A stretch of DNA of 64,000 nt from Enterococcus ureilyticus (GCF_001730315.1 NZ_MIKC01000005.1:1-64000); one strand, 5' to 3'. Counted from the first letter of the stretch, positions 54,235 to 63,312 are shown. Notes: a model not told the origin generated them from the letters alone. Numbers and translations: made by a program.

Positions 54235-54300
54235 AGTATACAAAGATATAACGATGCGAAACTCCCAGGGTTCTGTTAAAATCATCCCAAGATTCTGTTA
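54235..54300 (-). promoter_or_regulatory. Promoter of the tail operon with paired direct repeats
   Basis: On the minus strand two copies of a 16-bp sequence, TAACAGAATCTTGGGA (54285-54300) and TAACAGAACCCTGGGA (54263-54278), are spaced exactly 22 bp apart (14 of 16 identical). A TATACT -10 follows at 54235-54240, but the -35 position reads AGTTTC, far from consensus. Repeats two helical turns apart next to a weak -35 are typical of activator-dependent promoters such as those of LytTR response regulators. Confidence 0.65.
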
Positions 54301-54529
54301 CTTTCCTTTCACAGTTTGGCTTTTTACAACGTGTTTTTTACAGACTTAACCTATTACTATGGTAAAATAGAGAAACGTTCTTTCTGATAGATAGCTGAAG
54401 CATTTGTATGAATGATATGTGAAAAAGTGCCTTAAAAAAACAGAACTTTAATGATCAAAACGAAGCATCAACGGAGCACATGGTCCTTTGTCTATCTTGA
54501 GTGAACGTCTAAATTAAAGGAGAAAAGCG
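54301..54529. other. Spacer between the tail promoter and the GNAT gene
   Basis: AT-rich region without a gene. A plus-strand extended -10 (TGGTAAAAT, about 54360-54368) may drive the GNAT-hydrolase-rpiR genes. Confidence 0.4.
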
Positions 54530-55053
54530 ATGGTAAAAAAATAAGCGAAAATGAACAACTCTATTTAAGAGAATTCACACCCGCTGATTTTGATGATTTA
54601 TGTTTGATTTTACAAGATAAAGAAACGATGTACACCTATGAATCAGCATTTTCAGAAGAAAAAGTCAACGCATGGCTGAACTGGAATTTAACAAGCTATC
54701 AAGAAAACGGCTTTGGTCTGTGGGCGATCATCGATCAAAAAAAGCAACACTTTATTGGTCAATGTGGGATTGTCTATTCTGATGTTGAAGCTGAATCATT
54801 ATTAGAAATTGGCTACTTAGTCAATAAACGCTATAGGAATCAGGGATATGCAACGTCTGCTAGCCAATTGTGTATAAGCTATGCGAAAAATGAATTAAAA
54901 GCGGAAAAAATCTGTTCCATCATTCGAGATACGAACCTTTCTTCTCGCATGGTTGCTGAGAAAAATGGTATGACCATCGTCAAAGAATTTGATAAAGACT
55001 ATTCTGGTCTGCCCGTTCGTCATTTTGTATATAGTATTGATTTAACTAATTAA
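54530..55053 (+). pseudogene. GNAT acetyltransferase gene frameshifted at a poly-A tract after the start codon
   Basis: An ATG at 54530 follows AAAGGAG but runs through seven A (54535-54541) into TAA after four codons. One more A would put the ATG in frame with ISENEQLYLREFTPADFDDL and the rest of a normal RimJ/RimL-type GNAT protein. That frame has the acetyl-CoA loop NKRYRNQGYATSASQLC and ends FVYSIDLTN at 55053. It is open throughout, so the gene is either newly broken, switchable, or rescued by slippage on the A tract. A shorter product from TTG at 54604 would lack the first strand. Confidence 0.75.
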
Positions 55054-55068
55054 TCATGGAGGGATCAC

Positions 55069-55881
55069 ATGCCTTATCTAAGTGTTTCTGGCGCAACTAT
55101 TTATTTTGACTCTAAAGGATCAGGACCACATCTGTTGCTGATTCATGCTGGAATTGCGGATTCACGAATGTGGGATTATGAATTTCATTCATTATCTCAG
55201 CAGTTTCAAGTCACTCGATTTGATTTACCTGGCTTTGGTCAGAGTTCATTTACAGGAGGCGCTTTTTCTTATACAATGATCATTAATGAACTCCTAGATC
55301 ATTTGAAAATTAAGCAAACGTACATTTTTGCCGCTTCATTTGGTGGAAGAATAGCCTTAGATTTTGTCACTGAAAATCCTGAACGGTGTTTGTGTTTGGC
55401 TTTAGAGTCTTCCGCCATTGACGAATGGAATTTTTCAGAAGCCTTGCAGCAATATGATGAAAAGGAAGAGCAGTTATTGACAGCGAAGTCCTTTGATCAA
55501 GTAGCAGAGCTTAATTATCGAACGTGGATTCTAAGAGATCGTCGACCTGAAGCAATTGCTCCTCAAATAAAAGAGCGTATTCGTGAAATGCAAATGACGG
55601 CTCTTACTAAACCGGAACCAGCTCGACCAATCAAAGAAATGTCACCAACTCAACCCTTGTCTGCTCGATTAGATCAGCTCAAGTTACCAGTATTGATTAT
55701 GATTGGCGATTTGGATGTTGCTGATTTTCAAGATATTTCTACCTTTTTATATCAAAAAATCAGTCATGCTAAAAAAGTAGGGATTCCCAATGTCGCTCAT
55801 TTAGCAAATTTAGAAGCGCCAGAATTGGTTGCATCACTTGTGATCGACTTTTTTCTAAGCGAAGCAGTTCCTAATCATTGA
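55069..55881 (+). CDS. Alpha/beta hydrolase
   Basis: A 270-residue enzyme with the alpha/beta hydrolase fold. The oxyanion region is LLLIHAGIADSRMWDYE, the nucleophile elbow IFAASFGGRIALDF (Ser), an acid residue is likely in MIGDLDVADF, and the catalytic His is in NVAHLANLEAPELV. Relatives act on esters, lactones or C-C bonds; the substrate is unknown. It is 15 nt after the GNAT gene and 21 nt before rpiR, a probable operon. Confidence 0.88.
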   Translation: MPYLSVSGATIYFDSKGSGPHLLLIHAGIADSRMWDYEFHSLSQQFQVTRFDLPGFGQSSFTGGAFSYTMIINELLDHLKIKQTYIFAASFGGRIALDFVTENPERCLCLALESSAIDEWNFSEALQQYDEKEEQLLTAKSFDQVAELNYRTWILRDRRPEAIAPQIKERIREMQMTALTKPEPARPIKEMSPTQPLSARLDQLKLPVLIMIGDLDVADFQDISTFLYQKISHAKKVGIPNVAHLANLEAPELVASLVIDFFLSEAVPNH

Positions 55882-55902
55882 TCAAAGAAAGTAGGGAATA
55901 TC

Positions 55903-56655
55903 TTGTTATTTTTAGATCATAGTCCTGACCTTAGCCCCATCGATTTAGAAATCTATAAATATGTTGCAGCTCATATTGACGAAGTGGTGTATATGCGGAT
56001 TCGTGAGCTCGCCCAAGAAACCCATAGTAGTACTGCTAGTATTTTGCGTTTTTGCCGAAAATTTGGTTGTGAAGGATTCTCTGAATTTAAAATCAAATTG
56101 AACTTATATCGCAAATCTTTGGCAGAACCTGTGACAACCCATGCTGTAGATGAAACCTCTTTTACTCATTTTATCCAACGGTCTACTGAGGCTTTTTTTC
56201 AAGAACGAATTCAAGCCGCGGCTAAATTGTTGTCTGAAAAAGATCTTGTTTTATTTATTGGAACAGGCTCTTCAAATATCATTGCTGAATATGGTGCCTT
56301 GTATTTTTCTTCTATTTTCAGTATGGCGTTTCATATTGAAGATCCGATCAACCATCCTGTGAATTTTTTCAATAAAAGTATGGCGAAAAATGTGTGTGTG
56401 ATTGCTCTTTCAGTTAGTGGTGAAAATGAAGCCATCATTAATTATTTGAATCATTTTATTACAAATGATAGTACGATCATTTCGATCACGAATAGTGAAA
56501 AATCTCCGATTGCTGCGCTTTCCGATGTAAATATTCCTTATTATATTTCTACGGAAAGAATTGGGGATAGTGATATTACGTCTCAGGTGCCAGCTCTTTA
56601 TACGGTGGAGTATCTAGCAAAGGAAGTCCAAAAACAAAAACAAGACAACTCATAA
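55903..56655 (+). CDS. RpiR family transcriptional regulator
   Basis: A 250-residue regulator with an N-terminal helix-turn-helix (MRIRELAQETHSSTASILRF; CRKFGCEGFSEFKIKL) and a C-terminal SIS sugar-phosphate binding domain (VLFIGTGSSNIIAEYGALYF; CVIALSVSGENEAIINYLNH). It starts with TTG after GTAGGG. The adjacent, convergent GH4 gene is a plausible target, with a phosphorylated sugar as effector; this is inferred from position. Confidence 0.88.
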   Translation: MLFLDHSPDLSPIDLEIYKYVAAHIDEVVYMRIRELAQETHSSTASILRFCRKFGCEGFSEFKIKLNLYRKSLAEPVTTHAVDETSFTHFIQRSTEAFFQERIQAAAKLLSEKDLVLFIGTGSSNIIAEYGALYFSSIFSMAFHIEDPINHPVNFFNKSMAKNVCVIALSVSGENEAIINYLNHFITNDSTIISITNSEKSPIAALSDVNIPYYISTERIGDSDITSQVPALYTVEYLAKEVQKQKQDNS

Positions 56656-56672
56656 AAACGAGTTGCCTTGTT
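56638..56672. terminator. Terminator between rpiR and the GH4 gene
   Basis: CAAGACAACTC pairs with GAGTTGCCTTG around an 8-nt loop, followed by TTTTTT. It serves convergent genes. Confidence 0.88.
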
Positions 56673-56679
56673 TTTTCTC

Positions 56680-57999
56680 TTATTTAAAGAAAGCTGGTAA
56701 ATAGTGTTTATGTGCTTCTAACAATTCATCCATCACTTCTTTAGCGACATTTCCACTTGTGATTAAGGGATTCATCGTAAAGGCTTGTAATAATGTCCCG
56801 TAATCACCTGTAACAGCCGCTTCGATCGTTAATTCTTCCATTGATTTCATTACTTGTAGTAACCCACGTTCTTGGGGTTTAAAGCTGCCAAAGTTATAAG
56901 GAACGGGGCCTTTTCCAGTAATTGTACACGTTACTTCTACGGCACTTTCAGCAGGTAAGTCTGTGATCGTACCGTTGTTTCTAGTGCTGACAGTCATTGT
57001 TGTACGTTTGTCATTGTGGATCGAGTTGATGATTTCACACGCTGCATCACTGTAGCGTGCGCCACCACGTTCTGCTAATTGTTTTGGTTTGTAGTCTAAA
57101 TTAGGATCTTTGTATAATTCAAACAATTCATGCTCGATTTCTTTAACCTTTTCAGCACGTGTGCCATTGTTTTTGAAGTCTTCTAATTCTTCAGCTAACA
57201 TTTTATCTGTATAATAATAATAATTGTGGTACGGACATGGAACCATGTGTAGGTTCTCAACTTGTTCCCAAATCAAGTTATTGTCTTTGATATTGGCTAC
57301 GATTGATTTAGCATCCTCTTGACCATACATTACTTTAATTAATTCATCTGTACGATCTTTTCCGTTTTTATCTGTAATTGTATGCCAATGTAAATGATTG
57401 ATTCCAGCAAATTGGAAGAATAAATCATGGTTATTTTCACCTAATAATTCGGCTTCTTCAAAGACTGCATTGACTGGAATATTACATAAACCGACAACTT
57501 TATCCCAATTTCCGTAACGTAAAACCGCTTCTGTCACCATACCGGCTGGGTTCGTAAAGTTGATCAACCAAGCATTTGGGCAAAGCTCTTTCATATCTTC
57601 TACGATATCTAAAATCACTGGAACAGTTCTCAACGCTTTGAAAATACCGCCAGCACCATTTGTTTCTTGACCGATCAAGCCGTGGCTTAATGGAATGCGT
57701 TCGTCTAAAATACGTGCATCTAAAAGCCCTACGCGTAATTGAGTTGTAACGAAATCAGCATCTTTCAGTGCTTCACGACGATCTAATGTCAAGTGAACTT
57801 CACAGTTAATACCAGCGGCTTTGACCATCCGTTTTGCCATTGCTCCAACGATTTCTAGTTTTTCTTTTCCTGCTTCAATATCAACTAGCCATAACTCACG
57901 TACAGGTAATTCATCGTAACGTTTAATAAATCCTTCCACTAATTCTGGTGTATAACTTGATCCTCCACCGATCGTAACGATTTTAATTCCTTTTGACAT
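56680..57999 (-). CDS. Family 4 glycosidase, 6-phospho-beta-glucosidase type
   Basis: A 439-residue NAD- and Mn-dependent enzyme that hydrolyses phosphorylated disaccharides taken up by the PTS. The nucleotide motif GGGSSYTPELVEGF is at residues 8-21. Metal and catalytic segments TQLRVGLLDARILDERIPL, GQETNGAGGIFKALRT, INFTNPAGMVTEAVLR, VGLCNIPV and GINHLHWH are conserved. The CNIP motif and overall similarity fit the LicH (6-phospho-beta-glucosidase) branch. No PTS genes are adjacent. A possible cre-like site (AAGCGTTTT, near 58016-58024) lies just upstream. Confidence 0.9.
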   Translation of the reverse strand: MSKGIKIVTIGGGSSYTPELVEGFIKRYDELPVRELWLVDIEAGKEKLEIVGAMAKRMVKAAGINCEVHLTLDRREALKDADFVTTQLRVGLLDARILDERIPLSHGLIGQETNGAGGIFKALRTVPVILDIVEDMKELCPNAWLINFTNPAGMVTEAVLRYGNWDKVVGLCNIPVNAVFEEAELLGENNHDLFFQFAGINHLHWHTITDKNGKDRTDELIKVMYGQEDAKSIVANIKDNNLIWEQVENLHMVPCPYHNYYYYTDKMLAEELEDFKNNGTRAEKVKEIEHELFELYKDPNLDYKPKQLAERGGARYSDAACEIINSIHNDKRTTMTVSTRNNGTITDLPAESAVEVTCTITGKGPVPYNFGSFKPQERGLLQVMKSMEELTIEAAVTGDYGTLLQAFTMNPLITSGNVAKEVMDELLEAHKHYLPAFFK

Positions 58000-58178
58000 C
58001 TCGTTCAGCTCCTTAAGCGTTTTATCTGATTCTAGTATAGCCTTTTGCTGATTGAGAATATATAGGAAAGAAGAAAGTGGTTACAGAACAAAAGAAGAAG
58101 TCACTTGTAACATTGATGTATCAAGACGTTACAAAAAAAGGATTGAACACTATTTTCATGTCCAATACTTTACCTCTC

Positions 58179-58700
58179 TCAATCAATCATTAAACTCATC
58201 AAATGCACATCTAATAATTCGCCCTCATCCGTTTTTGCACCACGAGCCATGATCGCTTCTGTTTGAAAGCCAATTTTTTCATAAACATGGACTGCACGTT
58301 GATTGCGATGTTGAACAGTCAATTCTAGCCGGCGGATAACCTTACTTTCTTTTGCCCATTCGATCAGCTCTTCCATCATCAAGCTACCTAACCCAAACCC
58401 CCAATAATCCTTTAAAATACTGATACCGATTTCCCCAATATGTTCCATTCGCTTTTTCGATGATGCTTTAACAGAAGCTGTACCAATGACCTTCCCATCC
58501 GCTAAAGCAAGCATTAACACGTTATTCACAGATTCATATAGGTTTGCTAAGTTCTCACTCATCTCAGCTGATGTCATGCCCATTCCTTTTTCATCCATTA
58601 CAAGAAAAGGAGTCTCACTGCCGATGATTTTTAATGCCTGTAAAATCTCTGTGGCATCATCTGGAATGGCTTCTCGAATCGTAAACTCAACTTCTGTCAT
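58179..58700 (-). CDS. GNAT family N-acetyltransferase
   Basis: A 173-residue GNAT protein: FTIREAIPDDATEILQALK, ALADGKVIGTASVKASS, the acetyl-CoA loop DYWGFGLGSLMMEELIEWAK, and LTVQHRNQRAVHVYEKIGFQ. Its ATG overlaps the tsaE stop (ATGA). In lactobacillales a GNAT gene commonly follows tsaE; some relatives are ribosomal protein acetyltransferases. The substrate here is unknown. Confidence 0.88.
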   Translation of the reverse strand: MTEVEFTIREAIPDDATEILQALKIIGSETPFLVMDEKGMGMTSAEMSENLANLYESVNNVLMLALADGKVIGTASVKASSKKRMEHIGEIGISILKDYWGFGLGSLMMEELIEWAKESKVIRRLELTVQHRNQRAVHVYEKIGFQTEAIMARGAKTDEGELLDVHLMSLMID

Positions 58701-59170
58701 ACATGGTCCTCCATTTTTTTGTGAATGCGTTCTAAAAATCGTTCTGCTTGCGTGCCAATTGCTTGAAAGGAAACGATTCTTTTTTCCATATCTTCAGAAT
58801 CTTTCGTTATCGTGATGTCTAAATAATCTGTCGGTAAAAATTCTCCTAATAGTTTACCCCATTCGACAACAGATAAGCCATCACCTTCAAAATATTCATC
58901 TAAGCCAAGATCATCTGCACCATGTTCAATACGATAAACATCCATATGATACAGTGGCAAGCGCCCTTGCTGATATTCACGAATGATTGTATAAGTAGGA
59001 CTTTTGATCATTTGATCGATACCTAAGCCTACTGCGATTCCTTTGGTCATGGTTGTTTTTCCTGCACCTAAATCTCCGGAAAGTATGATCGTATCTCCTG
59101 GGGCAGCGACCGAACCGATAATTTTCGCAATTCCTTCTGTTTCTTTTGGATTGTTGAGCATAATATCCAT
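58697..59170 (-). CDS. tsaE: tRNA threonylcarbamoyladenosine biosynthesis ATPase TsaE
   Basis: A 157-residue P-loop ATPase needed with TsaB and TsaD for t6A37 formation on ANN-decoding tRNAs. Walker A is LSGDLGAGKTTMTKGIA, and SPTYTIIREYQQGRLPLYHM and VEWGKLLGEFLP are family signatures. GTAGGTG precedes the ATG. It is downstream of pta with a terminator between, so it has its own promoter. Confidence 0.95.
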   Translation of the reverse strand: MDIMLNNPKETEGIAKIIGSVAAPGDTIILSGDLGAGKTTMTKGIAVGLGIDQMIKSPTYTIIREYQQGRLPLYHMDVYRIEHGADDLGLDEYFEGDGLSVVEWGKLLGEFLPTDYLDITITKDSEDMEKRIVSFQAIGTQAERFLERIHKKMEDHV

Positions 59171-59232
59171 TTTTTCACCTACTTATTTCAACAATTGATA
59201 TTTCTATGTAGTGTAGTATACCGAATTTTCAC

Positions 59233-59285
59233 AAAAAAAACTAGAGAACTGAGACAAAACGCTGAGCGTCTAGTTTCAGTTCTCT
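59233..59285 (-). terminator. Terminator after pta
   Basis: AGAGAACTGA and its exact complement TCAGTTCTCT enclose a 23-nt loop with further partial pairing. On the minus strand the stem is followed by TAG and eight T. Confidence 0.8.
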
Positions 59286-59291
59286 AATAGC

Positions 59292-60275
59292 TTACTCGTT
59301 CATTAATGTTTGTGCAGCAGTGATAATTGATAATTTGTAGATATCTTCTTCATTTGCACCACGAGATAAATCAGAAACTGGTTTGTTTAATCCTTGTAAA
59401 ATTGGACCAATCGCTTCAAAGTTACCTAAGCGTTGCGCAATCTTGTAGCCAATATTTCCTGATTGTAACTCTGGGAAAACAAAGACTGTTGCTTGTCCCG
59501 CTACAGATGAATTTGGTGCTTTTAATTGTGCAACAGACGCAACATATGACGCATCAAATTGTAATTCACCATCGATCTCAAGTTCTGGGGCTAAGCTTTT
59601 CGCAATTTTAGTTGCTTCAACTACTTTATCAACTTCTGGTGCTTTTGCTGAACCTTTAGTAGAAAAACTCATCATTGCTACTTTTGGTTCGATATCGAAT
59701 AATTCAGCAGTTTTTGCACTATCAACAGCGATCTCAGCTAATTCTTGGGCTGTTGGATTTACATTAATCGCGCAATCAGCAAAAATATATTTCTCTTGAT
59801 CACGGCCACGAACCATGATCATTGCACCACTTGTACGGCTAACGCCTGGTTTTGTTTTGATGATTTGTAGGGCTGGACGAACAGTGTCTCCAGTTGAGTG
59901 GATTGCACCACTGACCATACCATCAGCAAATCCCATGTAAGTTAGCATTGTTCCAAAATAGTTGACGTCTTTTAAAATCTTACGTGCGTCTTCTTCTGTA
60001 ACTTTTCCATTACGACGTTCAACAAACGCTGTAACCATTTCTTCCCATCCATCATAATTATCTGGATCGATAATCGTAAAGTTAGATGTTTTGATTCCAC
60101 GAGCATGTGCTGCTTCCACAATCGCTTCTTGTTTACCGATCAAAATTGGTTCCATTAATTCTTCTGCTTTCAAACGAGCTGCAGCTCCTAAAATACGAGG
60201 ATCTGTTGCTTCTGGGAAAACAATTTTGATGTTACGGCGAATGACTTTAAATTTTAAGCTATCGAATAATTCCAC
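59292..60275 (-). CDS. pta: Phosphate acetyltransferase
   Basis: A 327-residue enzyme that converts acetyl-CoA and phosphate to acetyl phosphate and CoA, upstream of acetate kinase in overflow metabolism. Conserved segments include KIVFPEATDPRILGAAARLK, GMVSGAIHSTGDTVRPALQI, SRTSGAMIMVRG, FADCAINVNPTAQELAEIA and PELQSGNIGYKIAQRLG. It has no N-terminal regulatory domain, as expected for Gram-positives. Confidence 0.96.
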   Translation of the reverse strand: MELFDSLKFKVIRRNIKIVFPEATDPRILGAAARLKAEELMEPILIGKQEAIVEAAHARGIKTSNFTIIDPDNYDGWEEMVTAFVERRNGKVTEEDARKILKDVNYFGTMLTYMGFADGMVSGAIHSTGDTVRPALQIIKTKPGVSRTSGAMIMVRGRDQEKYIFADCAINVNPTAQELAEIAVDSAKTAELFDIEPKVAMMSFSTKGSAKAPEVDKVVEATKIAKSLAPELEIDGELQFDASYVASVAQLKAPNSSVAGQATVFVFPELQSGNIGYKIAQRLGNFEAIGPILQGLNKPVSDLSRGANEEDIYKLSIITAAQTLMNE

Positions 60276-60428
60276 GATATACCCTCCAACTGATTATTTA
60301 TACAAACTAATCATACACCATTCTCCAAGAAAATAACAGTTATTTATAGCTGTATTAGTGTAAAAAATGCTGATTCTGATATTATTTTCACAAACTAGCT
60401 CTACTGCACTATAACAGATTGTTCTGTT

Positions 60429-61112
60429 TTAAGACACTGTATCAGGCAACTGCCAATTGATTGGTGTCTCCCCTAATTGCTCCAAAGCCTGATTTGCTTT
60501 TGAAAATGGTCTTGAACCGAAGAAGCCGCGATGGGCTGCCAAAGGGCTTGGATGGGGTGATTTGATAATAATATGTTTATTGGTATCGATCATTTTAATT
60601 TTTTCTTGTGCTGGTTTGCCCCATAGAATAAATACGATCGGTTTATCACGTTCATTCAACTTTTTGATGATGGCATCTGTTAAATTTTCCCAGCCTTGTC
60701 CTCGATGAGAATAAGCTTGACCATTACGAACAGTTAAAACTGTGTTCAATAAAAGGACACCTTGTTTCGCCCAACTCTCTAAAAAGCCATGTGAGACTGG
60801 CGAATACCCTAAATCCGCTTGTAGTTCTTTATAAATGTTCATTAAAGAAGGTGGTATCCTCACACCAGGCTGTACAGAAAAACTTAAACCATGTGCTTGA
60901 TTTGGTCCATGATACGGATCCTGACCTAATATTACTACTTTTACCTCTTCATAAGGTGTTAATTCCAGTGCGGAATAAATGTGGTACATATCTGGATAAA
61001 TGGTTTGCTGGTTATACTCTTGTTTCAGGAAATCACGTAAATTCAAATAATATTCTTTTGTAAATTCTTCTTCTAAAACCTCTTGCCAACTATTATGGAT
61101 AATAGCTTTCAT
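60429..61112 (-). CDS. ung: Uracil-DNA glycosylase
   Basis: Removes uracil from DNA as the first step of base excision repair. The 227-residue family 1 enzyme has the catalytic loop [20 protein letters not shown] with Asp, [19 protein letters not shown], and the minor-groove loop [20 protein letters not shown] with the His. The start [17 protein letters not shown] is standard. It lies upstream of pta with a gap of about 150 nt. Confidence 0.97.
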   Translation of the reverse strand: MKAIIHNSWQEVLEEEFTKEYYLNLRDFLKQEYNQQTIYPDMYHIYSALELTPYEEVKVVILGQDPYHGPNQAHGLSFSVQPGVRIPPSLMNIYKELQADLGYSPVSHGFLESWAKQGVLLLNTVLTVRNGQAYSHRGQGWENLTDAIIKKLNERDKPIVFILWGKPAQEKIKMIDTNKHIIIKSPHPSPLAAHRGFFGSRPFSKANQALEQLGETPINWQLPDTVS

Positions 61113-61291
61113 ATGTTGTCCTCCTTGTATTGGTTTTATTTACTCATTAAAACTACTATTCTGACAGATTTCTTTTACACATTAAGCATATCTGATTTTT
61201 TGAGTAGTGACAAGAAAATTTTTTCTGCACTGAAATTGCAAAAACATGGTAAACTATAGGTAAGTTAAATAAACGAGGGGTAGAAAATTTT

Positions 61292-62161
61292 ATGATTAAA
61301 TTGATTGCTTCAGACATGGATGGAACATTACTCGATTCAAAAATGGGGATTTCAAAGGACAATGCTTCTGCAATCAGAGAAGCAGAACGACAAGGCATTG
61401 AATTTATGGTTGCGACAGGACGTGCCTATACCGAAGCAAAACCTGCTCTAGATGAAGCTGGGATCGAATGTGCGATGATCACGTTGAATGGTGCAAAAGT
61501 ATTTGACAAGGCTGGTAATTCACTTTTTACCGCAGGAATCGAAAAGCAAACTGCAACAGATATCTTAGATATTTTAGAAGCGCACGATATCTATTTTGAA
61601 GTCTCTACAAACAAGGGGATTTATTCTGAACAACAAGAAAAAAGAATTGAAAATTTTGCTTCACATATTGCAACGACTATGCCCCATTTGACCTATAAAG
61701 TAGCTATTGCTATGGCTGCAGCGCATTTATCTTTATTAGATATCACTTATATAGAGGATATGCGCACTTTAATTAGAGAAGACGACATCGAAGTCTTAAA
61801 AATCATTGGTTTCAGTATGGATGGACCAAAAGTATTAGGCCCGGCAAGTGCTCAAATCAGACAATTGAATGATTTAGCAGTCACTTCCTCTGCTCAAAAT
61901 AATATTGAGGTCAATCACAAAAATGCTCAAAAAGGAATCGCAGTCGCTCATGTTGCAAAAGATCGTGGAATTTCCGAAAAAGAAGTGATGACCATTGGCG
62001 ATAATTTTAATGATGTTAGTATGTTGCAATGGGCGGGTGTTAGTTTCGCAATGGGCAATGCTGAATTAGAAGTCAAAGATCATGCAAAATATATCACGTC
62101 TACCAACTTAGAAAACGGGGTCGGCGAAGCGATATTACGTGCAATTAGAGAAAATTTATAA
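61292..62161 (+). CDS. Cof-type HAD-superfamily phosphatase
   Basis: A 289-residue phosphatase with motif I DMDGTLLDSKMGIS (nucleophile Asp at 8), a C2-type cap, the Lys of motif III and motif IV MTIGDNFNDVSMLQWAGVS. GVSFAMGNAELEVKDHAKYI is typical of Cof/YidA proteins acting on sugar phosphates or nucleotides. GAGGGG precedes the ATG. It begins the short plus-strand unit with the next gene. Confidence 0.92.
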   Translation: MIKLIASDMDGTLLDSKMGISKDNASAIREAERQGIEFMVATGRAYTEAKPALDEAGIECAMITLNGAKVFDKAGNSLFTAGIEKQTATDILDILEAHDIYFEVSTNKGIYSEQQEKRIENFASHIATTMPHLTYKVAIAMAAAHLSLLDITYIEDMRTLIREDDIEVLKIIGFSMDGPKVLGPASAQIRQLNDLAVTSSAQNNIEVNHKNAQKGIAVAHVAKDRGISEKEVMTIGDNFNDVSMLQWAGVSFAMGNAELEVKDHAKYITSTNLENGVGEAILRAIRENL

Positions 62162-62200
62162 TGTATTAAACGGCTAAACAACAAGGAAAAGAGGTGAGAG

Positions 62201-62719
62201 ATGGTGTCTGAATTTTTTATTCAAGAACAACAATTGAGCAAGGTTACAAGAACCATTGTGAAAGACGAAGACGGCAAGTCCATTTTCTTACTTGTTGGCC
62301 GTTGGGGAACACGTGGTGATGCGTTGTCCTTATATACGATGAGCGGTGAATTAGTCGCTAGCATCAGACAGACCTCCTTTGCGTTTGGTTCACGTTTTGA
62401 CTTGTATAAAGGATTTGAAAAAGTCGGTGTTTTACGGAAGATTTTAAATTTGAATGCTGACTTTTATTATATCCAACATATGCATTGGACCGTTTTAGGG
62501 GATATTAAAAATCATCGGTATTCTATTTACCAAGTGAATCATAAAGTGATGGAAATGAGTAAGGCTACTCTTTTCTCTGGTAATTACTTTACCCTGGATG
62601 TTGCAGATGACGAAGATGCGCCATTATGTATTTGTATTGCAGCAGTCTTAGATTATTGGCTATATAATAAAAAGAAAGATCAGAATCACAAACCAATCAT
62701 TGGGTGGGGTACTTGTTGA
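62201..62719 (+). CDS. YxjI/LURP-one-like protein
   Basis: A 172-residue protein (FIQEQQLSKVTRTIVKDEDG; RFDLYKGFEKVGVLRKILNL; FTLDVADDEDAPLCICIAAV; LDYWLYNKK) with the beta-barrel strand pattern of the tubby-like LURP-one/YxjI family. Members may bind phospholipid, but no function is established. AAGAGGTGAG lies next to the ATG. It follows the HAD gene by 39 nt, so they may be co-transcribed. Confidence 0.7.
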   Translation: MVSEFFIQEQQLSKVTRTIVKDEDGKSIFLLVGRWGTRGDALSLYTMSGELVASIRQTSFAFGSRFDLYKGFEKVGVLRKILNLNADFYYIQHMHWTVLGDIKNHRYSIYQVNHKVMEMSKATLFSGNYFTLDVADDEDAPLCICIAAVLDYWLYNKKKDQNHKPIIGWGTC

Positions 62720-62725
62720 TATACA

Positions 62726-62760
62726 TAAAAAATCAGCGGATTTTATTCGCTGATTTTTTT
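62726..62760. terminator. Bidirectional terminator
   Basis: AAAAATCAGCG pairs with CGCTGATTTTT around a 9-nt loop, with A and T runs on both sides, between convergent genes. Confidence 0.9.
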
Positions 62761-63312
62761 CTGCATATGATCGTACAAGTGTCCGCTGATCATCATCTCA
62801 GCCACATCTTTAAACCCTTTGCGGCTATACAATTTTTTAGCATTAGGATTTCCCTTGTCTACACTTAAACCAATGATTTCTTTACCATCTCGCTTCGCCA
62901 TTTTTGGCAAAGCATCTAACAGTTTAGAACCGATTCCAGTCCCACGATACTTTTCATCAACGGAGATCGAATCTAAATACCACTCTCCCGGTAATGTTTC
63001 AGGATCGATAAATATTCTGATTTCTTCATCCAAATTGTATTTACGCAAGACTTTTTTTAACGGTTCGTCAATTATTGGTTCGTCTTCATTTGGATAACCA
63101 AAAGCAATTCCAGCTACATGCCCATTGTCTTCATAAACCAATCCTCGCTGATAGCCATAACGATAAGTTGGATCGGCTACTGCTTCGGCTAGAACGGCTA
63201 AAAGTGTTTTCTCTGGGATAATTTCTAATAAAGGTAATTCCATATCTTTTAAAATAACTAAGATCAACGGAGCAATAGCCTCTCCGTCTTCTTTTGTTGC
63301 AAAACGAATCAT
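62743..63312 (-). CDS. GNAT family N-acetyltransferase
   Basis: A 189-residue GNAT protein: MIRFATKEDGEAIAPLILVI, then an insert, WYLDSISVDEKYRGTGIGSK as the acetyl-CoA site, and GLSVDKGNPNAKKLYSRKGF. The Asp-Ser-Ile-Ser-Val strand plus RGxGxG loop is complete. Substrate unknown. The single-gene unit shares a terminator stem with the convergent gene. Confidence 0.88.
   Translation of the reverse strand: MIRFATKEDGEAIAPLILVILKDMELPLLEIIPEKTLLAVLAEAVADPTYRYGYQRGLVYEDNGHVAGIAFGYPNEDEPIIDEPLKKVLRKYNLDEEIRIFIDPETLPGEWYLDSISVDEKYRGTGIGSKLLDALPKMAKRDGKEIIGLSVDKGNPNAKKLYSRKGFKDVAEMMISGHLYDHMQKKISE

Noticed and set aside
34601-54300. That the prophage remnant and the tail operon are two halves of one prophage
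   Set aside because: Essential chromosomal genes (rplU-prp-rpmA, tRNA-Arg, marR-ABC) lie between them, the remnant is heavily decayed and the tail genes are not. A chromosomal rearrangement would be required.
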